A stretch of 64,000 nt of DNA, taken from NCBI RefSeq assembly GCF_014192575.1, contig NZ_JACHYC010000003.1, positions 558,001-622,000 of the forward strand, read 5' to 3'. The position numbers were made by a program, and so were the translations under genes. Each line of letters begins with the position of its first letter. Position 1 is the stretch's first letter. Below are positions 27,631-37,055 of the stretch, piece by piece. The notes under the pieces were generated by a model. That model worked only from the letters and a program-made list of their open reading frames with translations. It searched no databases and was not told the origin of the DNA. This DNA comes from Variovorax sp. Sphag1AA (GTDB lineage Bacteria > Pseudomonadota > Gammaproteobacteria > Burkholderiales > Burkholderiaceae_C).

Positions 27631-29091
27631 ATGGATTTTTTGAGTGTGAAGGGCAACCAGATCGTCGATGCGAAAGGCAAGAACGTGCGCCTGCGGGGCA
27701 CGTGCGTCGGCGGCTGGATGAACATGGAAGACTTCATCAACGGGTTCTCCGGCGCGGAGCACACGCTGCGGTACGAGATGGCTGAAGTCCTCGGTAAGTC
27801 GAAGGCCGAGTTCTTCTTCGAGCGGTTCCACGATCACTTCTTCAACGAAGCCGATATCGAATACATCAAGAGCCTCGGTTCGACGGTGATCAGGCTCCCG
27901 CTGAACTACCGGCATTTCGAAGACGACAGCAAGCCCTTCGTCTACAAGGAAGCCGGCTTCCAGCGGCTGACGCAGGTGCTCAAGTGGTGCGAGAAGCATG
28001 GCATCTACGCGATCCTCGACCTGCATGCCGTGCAGGGTTGGCAGAACGTGCATTGGCATTCGGACAACGCCAACCGGCACAGCCTGTTCTGGAACCACTC
28101 GCACTATCAGGACCGCTTCATTGCGCTGTGGAAGGAGATCGCCACGCGCTACAAGGGCGAAGCCGTCGTCGCGGGCTTCAACCTGATGAACGAGCCGTGC
28201 GTGAACAACCAGTTCGGCGATCTGCCCTGGAACATCCACAAGAACTATCGTCCGGACTGGGATCTGATGAACGCCCTCTATCGGCGAGCCGTTGCCGCAG
28301 TGAGGGAGATCGATTCGAAGCACATCGTCTTTCTCGAAGGTGATCGCTATTCCTACCTCTTCGCTGGCCTGGAAGCGCCGTTCGCAGACAACCTCGTCTA
28401 CAGCAGCCACAACTACACCATTGCGGGCTTCGGCCCCGGCCAGTACCCCGGGACGATCGATGCAGGTCAACCCCGAAGCGATGGACCCGAGCACTGGGAC
28501 CTCGCACGACAAGAGCTCGAGTTCACCAACCACGAAGGCACCGCTTTCACGAAGAAGCACAACGTCCCGCTCTGGGTCGGCGAGTTCGGCTCGGTCTACA
28601 ACGGCGGACTGGAAGCAGTGCCCGATCGGCTCCGCGCGATGGACGACCAGATCGGCATCTTCGAGCGTCACGGCGCGCACTGGACCACCTGGACCTACAA
28701 GGATGTCGGCGTGATGGGCCTGGTGACCCTCGATCCTGAATCGGAATACCGGCAGCGCGTCGGCGACTTCATTCGCAAGAAGGAACTTCTGGGCGCCGAC
28801 GACTGGATGGTGTGGATGCCCCCGACATCGGTCAAGCAGGAAACCGGCGAGCTGGCGCAGCAGATCTACGACGTCATCGGCGACGACGAGATCACCCAGG
28901 TCTACAACCGCAAGTGCTTCAGCTCGGCAGTGCTCTGCTTCTACACGAGCGCGCTGATGCAGCAGACCTACGCGCGGCTGTTCAAGGACCTCTCCGAAAC
29001 GCAGATCGATCGGGTGCTCTCCTCGTTCTCGCTGAAGCAGTGCAAGGTGAACAACGAGCTCGCCGGCATCGTGAAGAAGTATTCCGCGTAA
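27631..29091 (+). CDS. glycoside hydrolase family 5-like cytoplasmic glycosidase
   Basis: A (beta/alpha)8-barrel retaining glycosidase of 486 residues. The acid/base Glu188 lies in FNLMNEPC and the nucleophile Glu318 in [54 protein letters not shown] and [16 protein letters not shown] complete the family pattern. There is no signal peptide, so it should cleave imported oligosaccharides inside the cell instead of polymer outside. About 115 residues after the barrel ([22 protein letters not shown] onward) are extra and of unknown role. It follows the importer ATPase gene by 18 bases. Confidence 0.87.
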   Translation: MDFLSVKGNQIVDAKGKNVRLRGTCVGGWMNMEDFINGFSGAEHTLRYEMAEVLGKSKAEFFFERFHDHFFNEADIEYIKSLGSTVIRLPLNYRHFEDDSKPFVYKEAGFQRLTQVLKWCEKHGIYAILDLHAVQGWQNVHWHSDNANRHSLFWNHSHYQDRFIALWKEIATRYKGEAVVAGFNLMNEPCVNNQFGDLPWNIHKNYRPDWDLMNALYRRAVAAVREIDSKHIVFLEGDRYSYLFAGLEAPFADNLVYSSHNYTIAGFGPGQYPGTIDAGQPRSDGPEHWDLARQELEFTNHEGTAFTKKHNVPLWVGEFGSVYNGGLEAVPDRLRAMDDQIGIFERHGAHWTTWTYKDVGVMGLVTLDPESEYRQRVGDFIRKKELLGADDWMVWMPPTSVKQETGELAQQIYDVIGDDEITQVYNRKCFSSAVLCFYTSALMQQTYARLFKDLSETQIDRVLSSFSLKQCKVNNELAGIVKKYSA

Positions 29092-29102
29092 GGGATCGCC
29101 GC

Positions 29103-30200
29103 ATGGACAAGGTTGGTATCGGCTTCATCGGCTGCGGAAACATCAGCGAGGCCTACTTGAAGGCCGCGGCGAAGTTTCCGATCCTCGATATCCGGGGCCT
29201 CGCCGACATGAAGCCTGAAGCGGCGCAAGCGCGTGCCTCGCAGTTCGGGCTCAAGGCAGTCTCGGTCGATGCGCTTCTGCGCGACCCTGCGATCGAGATC
29301 ATCGTGAATCTCACGATTCCGGCGGCGCATGTCGAGGTCGGCCTCATGGCGATTGCCGCCGGAAAGCATGTCCATTCCGAGAAGCCACTGGGCCTCACGA
29401 CAGCGCATGCGCGAAAGCTGCTCGAAGCCGCCGACAGGCGCGGCCTTCGCGTCGGCTGTGCGCCTGACACCTTCCTGGGTGGAGCGCATCAGACGTGCCG
29501 CAAGCTCGTGGACGAAGGCGCCATCGGCAAGCCCGTGGCCGGCACGGCCACTTTCATGTGCCCCGGCCATGAGCGTTGGCACCCGAATCCGGCCTTCTAC
29601 TACGCCGCGGGTGGCGGTCCGATGCTCGACATGGGGCCGTACTACATCACGGCGTTGGTCAACCTCATCGGGCCTGTCGCGCGTGTTTCCGGCTCGACCT
29701 CGCGAGTGCGCAGCGAGCGCGTCATCACCAGCGAGCCGCTCAAGGGCACGAAGATCAACGTCGAAGTGGCCACCCATGTCGCCGGCACGATGGAGTTCGC
29801 ATCGGGTGCCATCGTGTCGATTGCCACGAGCTTCGACGTGCCCAAGCACCGGCATGTGCCGATCGAGCTCTACGGCACCGAGGCCAGCATGATCGTGCCC
29901 GATCCGAACTACTTCGGCGGCACCATCCAGCTCGCCCAGGCCGGGCAGGAGTGGACCGACCATCCCATCGGACACGCCTACGGCGACGGCAACTACCGAA
30001 GCATCGGCGTGGCCGACATGGCGCATGCGATTCGCGCCGATCGTCCCCATCGTGCATCCGGCGAACTGGCGCTGCATGTGCTCGAAGTGATGGAAGCGTT
30101 CGAGACCTCGTCGCGGCTCGGCCGCCACGTGAGCATCGAGACCCGACCCGAGCGGCCGCAGATATTGCCGACCGCGTTTTCCGCAGTCGGGCTCGGCTGA
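29103..30200 (+). CDS. Gfo/Idh/MocA family oxidoreductase
   Basis: NAD(P)-dependent sugar dehydrogenase or related oxidoreductase of 365 residues. The Rossmann motif is GIGFIGCGNISEAYLKAA and the family lysine motif is HSEKPLGLT (the EKP of this family). The C-terminal alpha/beta domain has GGGPMLDMGPYYITALVNLIGP. Enzymes of this type oxidise or epimerise ring hydroxyls of sugars. The ATG at 29103 lies 11 bp after the GH5 gene. With the next-door ThuA protein it forms a pair frequently seen in sugar catabolic operons, possibly for 3-keto-glycoside formation; the exact reaction is inference. Confidence 0.92.
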   Translation: MDKVGIGFIGCGNISEAYLKAAAKFPILDIRGLADMKPEAAQARASQFGLKAVSVDALLRDPAIEIIVNLTIPAAHVEVGLMAIAAGKHVHSEKPLGLTTAHARKLLEAADRRGLRVGCAPDTFLGGAHQTCRKLVDEGAIGKPVAGTATFMCPGHERWHPNPAFYYAAGGGPMLDMGPYYITALVNLIGPVARVSGSTSRVRSERVITSEPLKGTKINVEVATHVAGTMEFASGAIVSIATSFDVPKHRHVPIELYGTEASMIVPDPNYFGGTIQLAQAGQEWTDHPIGHAYGDGNYRSIGVADMAHAIRADRPHRASGELALHVLEVMEAFETSSRLGRHVSIETRPERPQILPTAFSAVGLG

Positions 30201-30232
30201 TCCACCTCAGTGAACTGAACAAGGCAACTCAA

Positions 30233-30874
30233 ATGCGCGAAGCCATGATCGTGTGGGGCGGATGGATGGGGCACGAGCCCGACCAGGCCGCGAAGATCGT
30301 CTCGGACCTGCTGACGAAGCGCGGCTTCAAGGTCCGTGTCGAAACCTCGACGAAGGCGTTCGCCGATCCGGCCATTGCGCATCTGAGCCTGATCGTTCCG
30401 ATCATCACGATGTCCAAGATCGAGAAGGACGAACTCACCAATCTGACCGCTGCAGTGCGCGAGGGCGTCGGCCTCGCGGGCTTTCATGGCGGGATGTGCG
30501 ATGCGTTTCGCGATGCCGTCGACTACCAGTTCATGACCGGGGGCCAGTGGGTCGCCCACCCCGGGAACGTCATCGACTTCCGAGTGAACATCGCGAAGCC
30601 GGACGATCCCGTGATGGAGGGCATCGGCGACTTCGACTACCGCTCGGAGCAGTACTACATGCACGTCGACCCCTCGAACGAGGTGCTGGCGACGACGACA
30701 TTCACCGGCGAACACGCGCCGTGGATCGATGGCGTGGTGATGCCGGTGGCTTGGAAGCGCCGGCACGGCAAAGGCCGCGTGTTCTACAGCGCGCTCGGCC
30801 ATGTCGCCAGCGAATTCGAGGTGCCGCAGATGCGCACGCTGCTCGAACGCGGAATGCTCTGGGCGGCACGATGA
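30233..30874 (+). CDS. ThuA domain-containing protein
   Basis: A 213-residue protein with the ThuA (trehalose-utilisation, glutamine-amidotransferase-like) fold. IVWGGWMGHEPDQAAKIVSDLL, GLAGFHGGMCDAFRDAVDYQFMTGGQWVAHPG and GRVFYSALGHVASEFEVPQMRTLLERGMLWA are the recognisable family segments. The reaction is not firmly established in general, but partners are usually Gfo/Idh/MocA oxidoreductases, as here. The ATG at 30233 follows AAGGCAACTCAA. Its stop overlaps the GH3 start (ATGA), so the genes are coupled. Confidence 0.88.
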   Translation: MREAMIVWGGWMGHEPDQAAKIVSDLLTKRGFKVRVETSTKAFADPAIAHLSLIVPIITMSKIEKDELTNLTAAVREGVGLAGFHGGMCDAFRDAVDYQFMTGGQWVAHPGNVIDFRVNIAKPDDPVMEGIGDFDYRSEQYYMHVDPSNEVLATTTFTGEHAPWIDGVVMPVAWKRRHGKGRVFYSALGHVASEFEVPQMRTLLERGMLWAAR

Positions 30875-33282
30875 CTTCCTCCACACCCCTCTACAAGGAC
30901 CCCGCGCAGCCGTTGGCAGCGCGTGTGAGCGACCTGCTCGGGCGCATGACGCTCGAGGAAAAGATCGCCCAGATGCATGCCTTCTGGCTGATCCTGTCCG
31001 AGACCGGTGAACACCGGGTGCGTCCCGGCGAGGCCTTCGTCGCTGCCAGCGATGCCGATTCGGTGCTGCGGCGCCTTGCCAACGGCATTGGGCAGATCAC
31101 GCGGCCACTGGGCACGCGCAGTGTCGAGGCAGGCAGCGGATTGCGCGCTCTCAACAAACTGCAGCGCTATCTGAAGAACGAGACACGCCTGGGCATTCCC
31201 GCGATTTCGCATGAAGAGTGCCTCGCAGGGTTGATGACACGCGACGGCACGCTGTTCCCGTCTCCACTGGCCCTCGGTTCGACCTGGAATCCGGCTCTCG
31301 TCGAACAGGTGGCGGAGAAGATCGGCTTCGAATGCCGTGAACTGGGATGCCAGCAAGGACTGGCGCCCGTCCTCGATGTGTCGCGCGATGTTCGGTGGGG
31401 ACGCACGGAAGAGACCTTCGGCGAGGACCCGTATCTCGTCGGCGTCATGGCGACGCGCTATGCCCGTGGCGTGCAGGGGCCCCGGCGCGACGTGCTCGCG
31501 ACGCTGAAGCACTACGTCGGCCATTCGTTCAGCGAGGGCGCACGCAACCACGCCCCGGTGCATGTCGGCTGGCGCGAGCTGAACGATGTGTTCCTGCTTC
31601 CATTCGAGATGGCCGTGAAGCAGGCCAACGCAGGCTCGGTGATGCCGGCCTATCACGACATCGACGGCGAGCCGGCCCACAGCTCTCGCCATTTGCTGAC
31701 CGAAGTGCTGCGCGAGCAATGGGGCTTCGACGGGCTCGTGGTGGCCGACTACGTGGGGGTGAGCTTGCTCTACCAGCATCACGCGGTGGCGGCGGATGCG
31801 ACCGAAGCTGCGGCCCTGGCGTTCAATGCCGGGCTGGATGTCGAACTGCCAGCGGACGATTGCGCTCAGCACCTCGCAGAGGCGATCGAGCGCGGCCTGA
31901 TCTCGATGGCGACCGTCGATCGCATCGTCTCTCGCGTTCTGACGGAGAAGTTCCGACTGGGACTGTTCGAGAAGACCTTCGAGGACCCCGCGGCGCCGCC
32001 CGCGCTGCGTACGCCAGAGGTCGTCGCAACGGCTCTGGAAGCAGCGCGCCAGGCGATCGTGGTGCTGGAGAACCGGAGCGGTGTGCTGCCCCTCAGTCCT
32101 TCCGGCGCTCCCCGCATCGCTGTCATCGGCCCGACGGCGGACGACCCACTGGCCATGCTCAGCGGCTACAGCTACCCCGCGCACGTCGTCCTGCACAACC
32201 AGGTCGAAGACACGCGGCACATCGTGACGCCGCTGCAGGGCTTTCAAGCGATCTATGGCACAGATCGCGTGAGCCATGCCAAGGGCTGTTCGATCATCGA
32301 AGTCCGCCAGAAGGGAACGCCGGTGTTCCCTGGCGATGTACGCGCAGGGACAGTCAAGCCCACATCGCCCGTTTCGCTTCGCACCGACCAGATTCCCGAG
32401 GCTGTCGACGCCGCCCGCAATGCGGATGTCGCCTTCGTTTTCGTCGGTGACCTCGCGGGCCTTTTCCAGACGGGCACGATCGGCGAAGGCTCCGATGCCG
32501 ATTTGCTCGATCTGCCCGGTGTGCAGCAGCAGTTGCTGCAGGCCGTGGTCGATACGGGCACACCGACCGTGGTCGTGCTGACCAGCGGGCGCCCCTACAA
32601 CCTCGGCGGACTGGAAGATCGAATCGCCGCCTTCGTGATGGCGTTCTCCGGCGGCCAGCAAGGCGGCACGGCCATCGCCGAAGTGCTTTCCGGCCGCGCC
32701 GAGGCCACGGGCCGGCTGACCGTCTCTGTGCCGGACAACGTCGGCGCGATGCCGTACTACTACAACCACAAGTTCAAGAGCGGGGGAACGCCGATTGCGC
32801 TGCACTTCGGCAGCCGCTATCCCTTCGGCCATGGGCTGAGTTACACCCGCTTCGAGTACCGCAATCTTGCAGTTGCCCGCTCTCCCATTTCCATCGAGGA
32901 CGGCGAGATCGTGCTCAGTTTCGAAGTCGCCAACACGGGGCTACGAAAGGGTGTGGAGATTCCACAGCTTTACGTGCGCGACCGGCTGGCCAGTGTCGTG
33001 CGCCCCGTGCGCGAATTGAAGGCCTTCGGTCGAGTGGAACTGAACCCCGGCGAGATCGCCCGCGTGACCTTCCGCGTGCCGGTGGACATGCTGGCATTCA
33101 CCGGCATGGCCGGTGCGCGAATCGTCGAGCCGGGCCAGTTCGAGCTGGGAATCGGCGCGTCGAGCGCCGACATCCGGCTGCGCGCGGAAGTCGAAGTGGT
33201 CGGCAGCGCGCGCGCGCTCGAAAAGAAGTGGCGCATGGAAAGCAGCTTCGAGATTCACCCTTCGCCGGAACCCCTCCAGTAG
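30871..33282 (+). CDS. glycoside hydrolase family 3 (beta-glucosidase/beta-xylosidase)
   Basis: Retaining exo-beta-glycosidase of 803 residues without a signal peptide. The N-terminal barrel has LEEKIAQMHAFW, DVSRDVRWGRTEETFGEDPYLVG, the KHYVGHS substrate loop and the nucleophile Asp293 in GFDGLVVADYVGVS. The second alpha/beta domain follows (IVVLENRSGVLPL, RIAVIGPTADDP). A C-terminal fibronectin-III-like domain is marked by RYPFGHGLSYTRFEYRNL and RKGVEIPQLYVRD. The context next to xylXBD favours beta-xylosidase activity, but beta-glucosidase cannot be excluded. It is cytoplasmic and would finish hydrolysis of imported oligosaccharides. Confidence 0.93.
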   Translation: MTSSTPLYKDPAQPLAARVSDLLGRMTLEEKIAQMHAFWLILSETGEHRVRPGEAFVAASDADSVLRRLANGIGQITRPLGTRSVEAGSGLRALNKLQRYLKNETRLGIPAISHEECLAGLMTRDGTLFPSPLALGSTWNPALVEQVAEKIGFECRELGCQQGLAPVLDVSRDVRWGRTEETFGEDPYLVGVMATRYARGVQGPRRDVLATLKHYVGHSFSEGARNHAPVHVGWRELNDVFLLPFEMAVKQANAGSVMPAYHDIDGEPAHSSRHLLTEVLREQWGFDGLVVADYVGVSLLYQHHAVAADATEAAALAFNAGLDVELPADDCAQHLAEAIERGLISMATVDRIVSRVLTEKFRLGLFEKTFEDPAAPPALRTPEVVATALEAARQAIVVLENRSGVLPLSPSGAPRIAVIGPTADDPLAMLSGYSYPAHVVLHNQVEDTRHIVTPLQGFQAIYGTDRVSHAKGCSIIEVRQKGTPVFPGDVRAGTVKPTSPVSLRTDQIPEAVDAARNADVAFVFVGDLAGLFQTGTIGEGSDADLLDLPGVQQQLLQAVVDTGTPTVVVLTSGRPYNLGGLEDRIAAFVMAFSGGQQGGTAIAEVLSGRAEATGRLTVSVPDNVGAMPYYYNHKFKSGGTPIALHFGSRYPFGHGLSYTRFEYRNLAVARSPISIEDGEIVLSFEVANTGLRKGVEIPQLYVRDRLASVVRPVRELKAFGRVELNPGEIARVTFRVPVDMLAFTGMAGARIVEPGQFELGIGASSADIRLRAEVEVVGSARALEKKWRMESSFEIHPSPEPLQ

Positions 33283-33290
33283 ATCCTCCA

Positions 33291-34475
33291 ATGCAATCGA
33301 ACCTTCATTCATCGTTTCTCCCCACCGACGTTTCCACCGCATTGCTTGTTGGCCGCGTCTGGCGTGCCGGCCCGGTCAACGGACCTTGCGTTGTGTTGGT
33401 GCGCGGCGGGCAGGTGATCGACATCACCGCCTCGGCCCCCACCGTTTCCGACCTTCTCGATCGGCAAGACCTCCTGGAATTCGTGCGCAACTGCAAGGGC
33501 GAATCGCTCGGTGATGTCGCCGGGTGGCTCGACAAATCCATGGCAGCCCCGGCAGAAGCCGGCGCCGAGAAGCTCCTGGCGCCGTGCGACCTGCAGGCCA
33601 TCAAGGCATGCGGCGTCACCTTCGCCGTGAGCCTGCTGGAGCGCGTCATCGAGGAACAGGCCGGCGGTGACGCCACCAAGGCCGAACAGATCCGCATCGA
33701 CCTTCAGCGCACGATCGGTTCGGACCTGTCGGCCATCCGGCCCGGCTCGCCGGAAGCGGAAACGCTCAAGCGCGAACTGATCCGCCAGGGCACGTGGTCG
33801 CAGTACATGGAGGTCGGCATCGGCCCCGATGCCGAGGTGTTCTCGAAATCCCAACCCATGTCGGCGGTCGGATTGGGCGCCGACGTCGGCCTGCACCCCA
33901 CCTCATCGTGGAACAACCCCGAGCCCGAGATCGTGCTCGCCGTCAACAGCCGCGCAGAGATCGTCGGCGCCACGTTGGGCAACGATGTCAATCTGCGCGA
34001 CATCGAAGGCCGCAGCGCCCTCCTCCTGGGCAAGGCCAAGGACAACAACGGCTCCTGCGCGATCGGGCCATTCGTGCGCCTGTTCGATGACGGCTTCACG
34101 CTGGACACCATCCGCACATGCACCGTGAACCTCACCATCGAAGGGCAGGACGACGGCTTCACGCTGGAAGGCTCCAGCCGCATGGCCGAGATCAGCCGCG
34201 ACCCCGCCGATCTGGTGCGGCAGACCTGCGGCGCACACCACCAATATCCGGACGGCTTCTTCCTGTTCCTCGGCACGATGTTCTCGCCCATCAAGGACCG
34301 GGGTGCCGAAGGCAAAGGCTTCACGCACCGCCTGGGTGACCGCGTGACGATCTCGACGCCGTCGCTGGGCACGCTGGTCAATCAGGTGCAGCGCTCCGAT
34401 GCGATCGCGCCCTGGACCTTCGGCGTCAGGGCCCTCTACCGCAATCTGTCCTCCCGCGGCGTTGCCGTTTCCTGA
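33291..34475 (+). CDS. xylX: 2-keto-3-deoxy-D-xylonate dehydratase (XylX-like, FAH family)
   Basis: Fumarylacetoacetate-hydrolase-fold enzyme of 394 residues. In the Weimberg pathway XylX dehydrates 2-keto-3-deoxy-xylonate to 2-oxoglutarate semialdehyde. LLAPCDLQAIKACGVTFAVS, WSQYMEVGIGPDAEVF, SSWNNPEPEIVL, GNDVNLRDIEGRSALLLGKAKDNN and HHQYPDGFFLFLGTMFSPI match the Caulobacter XylX pattern as I remember it. The length is that of the long XylX type rather than the 280-residue FAH hydrolases. The start at 33291 is nine bases after the GH3 gene. Directly downstream are the XylB-like dehydrogenase and the XylD-like dehydratase, which supports the assignment. Confidence 0.85.
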   Translation: MQSNLHSSFLPTDVSTALLVGRVWRAGPVNGPCVVLVRGGQVIDITASAPTVSDLLDRQDLLEFVRNCKGESLGDVAGWLDKSMAAPAEAGAEKLLAPCDLQAIKACGVTFAVSLLERVIEEQAGGDATKAEQIRIDLQRTIGSDLSAIRPGSPEAETLKRELIRQGTWSQYMEVGIGPDAEVFSKSQPMSAVGLGADVGLHPTSSWNNPEPEIVLAVNSRAEIVGATLGNDVNLRDIEGRSALLLGKAKDNNGSCAIGPFVRLFDDGFTLDTIRTCTVNLTIEGQDDGFTLEGSSRMAEISRDPADLVRQTCGAHHQYPDGFFLFLGTMFSPIKDRGAEGKGFTHRLGDRVTISTPSLGTLVNQVQRSDAIAPWTFGVRALYRNLSSRGVAVS

Positions 34476-34508
34476 GGCACAAACCCACCAACAAGAAAAG
34501 GACCATCC

Positions 34509-35273
34509 ATGTCAGCCATCTATCCGAGCCTTTCCGGCAAGCGCGTCGTCATCACGGGCGGGGGCTCCGGCATCGGCGCGGCCATGGTCGAAGCCTTCGC
34601 CCGGCAAGGGGCCAAGGTGTTCTTCCTGGACATTGCGGACGAGGACGGCCGGGCGCTTCAATCGAAGCTGCGCGACACCGCGCACCCTCCCGTCTTCCAT
34701 CGCTGCGACCTGACCGACATCCAGGCTGTGCAGGCGACCTTCGACGCGATCCAGGCATCGGGGGGCGCCATCAACGTCCTCGTCAACAACGCCGCCAATG
34801 ACGATCGACACGAAGTCGGCGCCGTCACGCCGGACTACTGGGACCAACGCATCGCCGTCAACCTGCGGCACCAGTTCTTCTGCGCACAAGCTGTCTCGGG
34901 CGGCATGCGCGAAGCTGGCGGCGGCGTGATCCTGAACCTCGGCTCCATCTCCTGGCACCTCGCGCTGGCCAGCCTGTCGATCTACATGACGGCCAAAGCG
35001 GGCATCGAGGGGCTGACCAAGGGACTGGCTCGTGACCTCGGCAGGTACAACATCCGCGTCAATTGCATCGTCCCGGGTGCGGTGCGCACGCCGCGCCAGA
35101 TGAAGCTGTGGCAAACCCCCGAAAGCGAAGCGCAGGTTGTCGCAGCCCAGTGCCTGCACCAGCGCATCGATCCGGCGCATGTCGCATCGATGGCGCTCTT
35201 TCTGGCGTCGGACGACGCGGCCCGGTGCTCTGGGCGCGAGTACTTCGTGGACGCAGGCTGGTACGGCGCATGA
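34509..35273 (+). CDS. xylB: D-xylose 1-dehydrogenase (XylB-like SDR)
   Basis: SDR enzyme of 254 residues, predicted to oxidise D-xylose to xylonolactone with NAD. GKRVVITGGGSGIGAAMVEAF is the cofactor motif. The catalytic Ser is in NLGSISWHLAL, with Tyr and Lys in YMTAKAGIEG. The start SAIYPSLSGKRVVITGGGSG, the segment NDDRH after VNNAA, SEAQVVAAQCLHQRI and the ending EYFVDAGWYGA closely follow the Caulobacter XylB pattern. A good site (AAGAAAAGGACC) precedes the ATG. Its stop overlaps the xylD start (ATGA). Arabinose or galactose activity is possible as a side reaction. Confidence 0.87.
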   Translation: MSAIYPSLSGKRVVITGGGSGIGAAMVEAFARQGAKVFFLDIADEDGRALQSKLRDTAHPPVFHRCDLTDIQAVQATFDAIQASGGAINVLVNNAANDDRHEVGAVTPDYWDQRIAVNLRHQFFCAQAVSGGMREAGGGVILNLGSISWHLALASLSIYMTAKAGIEGLTKGLARDLGRYNIRVNCIVPGAVRTPRQMKLWQTPESEAQVVAAQCLHQRIDPAHVASMALFLASDDAARCSGREYFVDAGWYGA

Positions 35274-37054
35274 CCGAAGCTGCCCGCACCACCCGGCGGT
35301 TCCGATCGCAGGACTGGTTCGCCAACCCCGACCACATCGACATGACAGCGCTCTATCTGGAGCGCTTCATGAACTACGGCATCACGCCGGCGGAACTGCG
35401 CTCCGGCAAGCCCATCATCGGGATCGCGCAGTCGGGCAGCGACCTGAATCCCTGCAACCGCGTCCATCTCGAACTGGCAAAGCGCGTGCGCGATGGCATC
35501 CGCGATGCCGGGGGCATTCCGATGGAGTTCCCCGTGCATCCGACCTTCGAGAACTGCAGGCGGCCCACCGCGGCGATCGACCGCAACCTGGCCTACATGG
35601 CGCTGGTCGAGATCCTGCACGGGTACCCGATCGATGCGGTCGTGCTGACGACGGGCTGCGACAAGTCGACGCCCTCGCAAGTCATGGCCGCGGCGACCGT
35701 GGACATTCCCACGATCGTGCTGTCTGGCGGCCCGATGCTGGACGGCTGGTTCGAAGGCGAACTCGTGGGCTCCGGGGCGGCGATCTGGAAGAGCCGAAAG
35801 CTGCTGGCGGCCGGCAAGATCGACGAAGCGAAGTTCATGGACATCGCCACCGCATCGGCGCCTTCGGTCGGCCACTGCAACACCATGGGAACGGCCTCGA
35901 CCATGAATGCGCTTGCTGAAGCGCTGGGCCTGTCGTTGACCGGTTGCGCCGCGATTCCCGCGCCCTATCGGGAGCGCGGGCAAATCGCCTACGAGACCGG
36001 CCGCCGCATCGTCGAGCTGGCCTTCGAGGATCGGCGCCCGTCGTCGATCCTCACGCGGGACGCATTCCTCGATGCGATCGTCGTCAACGCCGCGATTGGT
36101 GGTTCCACCAACGCCCAGCCGCATCTGATGGCCATGGCGCGTCATGCGGGCGTGGATCTGCGTCCGAGCGACTGGACTGAATTCGGCTTCGACGTGCCGC
36201 TGCTGCTGAACATGCAGCCGGCGGGCAAGTACCTGGGCGAAGCGTTTCATCGCGCGGGCGGCGTTCCGGCCATCATGTGGGAACTGCAGCAGGCCGGGTT
36301 GCTGCGCAGCGCGCGGCCGACGGTCACCGGCAAGACGATGGAACAGAACATCCAGGATCGACAAAGCGCGAACCGCGAAGTGATCCGCGAGTTCGCTCAT
36401 CCCCTCAAGGACCGCGCCGGCTTCCTCGTTCTCAGCGGCAATCTCTTCGACTTCGCGATCCTGAAGACGAGCGTGATCTCCGCGGAGTTTCGCGAGCGCT
36501 ACCTGAGCCGTCCGGGCGCGGAAGGCCAGTTCGAGTGCCGCGCGATCGTCTTCGAAGATTCGGATGACTATCACGCGCGCATCAACGACCCGGCGCTCGC
36601 CATCGACGAGAACTGCATCCTCGTGATACGAGGCGCGGGGCCCGTCGGCTGGCCCGGTTCCGCGGAAGTGGTGAACATGCAGCCGCCGGATGCGCTGCTC
36701 AAACGCGGGATCACCAGTCTTCCCACGCTGGGAGACGGTCGGCAGTCGGGGACCTCGGACAGCCCGTCGATCCTCAACGCCTCGCCCGAGAGCGCCATCG
36801 GCGGTGGCCTGGCCTGGCTGCGCACGGGCGATGTCATCCGCATCGACGTGAATACCGGGCAATGCAACATGCTGGTGTCCGACGAGGAGATCGCGCGCCG
36901 CAAGAGCGAAGGTGTACCGCCGATCCGGCCGAGCCAGACGCCGTGGCAGGAGGTCTATCGCTCGACTGTCGGCCAACTCGAGTCAGGCGCTTGCATGGAA
37001 CTTGCGATCAAGTACCGCGGTGTGGCGGGCGATCAACCTCGTCACAATCATTGA
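35270..37054 (+). CDS. xylD: D-xylonate dehydratase (IlvD/EDD family)
   Basis: Iron-sulfur sugar-acid dehydratase of 594 residues converting xylonate to 2-keto-3-deoxy-xylonate. The cluster cysteines are Cys62 (NPCNRVH), Cys130 (TTGCDKSTPS) and Cys203 (GHCNTMGTASTMN). GGSTNAQPHLMAMARHAGVDL, FLVLSGNLFDFAILKTSVIS, GAGPVGWPGSAEVVNMQPP and the C-terminal PRHNH tail match the xylonate dehydratase branch, not the amino-acid enzyme IlvD. It completes the first three visible steps of oxidative xylose use with XylB and XylX. The usual aldehyde dehydrogenase (xylA) and lactonase (xylC) are not in this window. Confidence 0.9.
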   Translation: MTEAARTTRRFRSQDWFANPDHIDMTALYLERFMNYGITPAELRSGKPIIGIAQSGSDLNPCNRVHLELAKRVRDGIRDAGGIPMEFPVHPTFENCRRPTAAIDRNLAYMALVEILHGYPIDAVVLTTGCDKSTPSQVMAAATVDIPTIVLSGGPMLDGWFEGELVGSGAAIWKSRKLLAAGKIDEAKFMDIATASAPSVGHCNTMGTASTMNALAEALGLSLTGCAAIPAPYRERGQIAYETGRRIVELAFEDRRPSSILTRDAFLDAIVVNAAIGGSTNAQPHLMAMARHAGVDLRPSDWTEFGFDVPLLLNMQPAGKYLGEAFHRAGGVPAIMWELQQAGLLRSARPTVTGKTMEQNIQDRQSANREVIREFAHPLKDRAGFLVLSGNLFDFAILKTSVISAEFRERYLSRPGAEGQFECRAIVFEDSDDYHARINDPALAIDENCILVIRGAGPVGWPGSAEVVNMQPPDALLKRGITSLPTLGDGRQSGTSDSPSILNASPESAIGGGLAWLRTGDVIRIDVNTGQCNMLVSDEEIARRKSEGVPPIRPSQTPWQEVYRSTVGQLESGACMELAIKYRGVAGDQPRHNH

Positions 37055-37055
37055 T

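Noticed and set aside
30784-32832. 682-codon open frame opposite the GH3 gene
   Set aside because: It mirrors codon structure of a clear glycosidase and has no recognisable motif. Long antisense frames are expected at this GC content.
34982-36976. 664-codon minus-strand frame opposite xylD
   Set aside because: It is His/Arg/Ala-rich, with no domain, and fully covered by a strongly supported gene.
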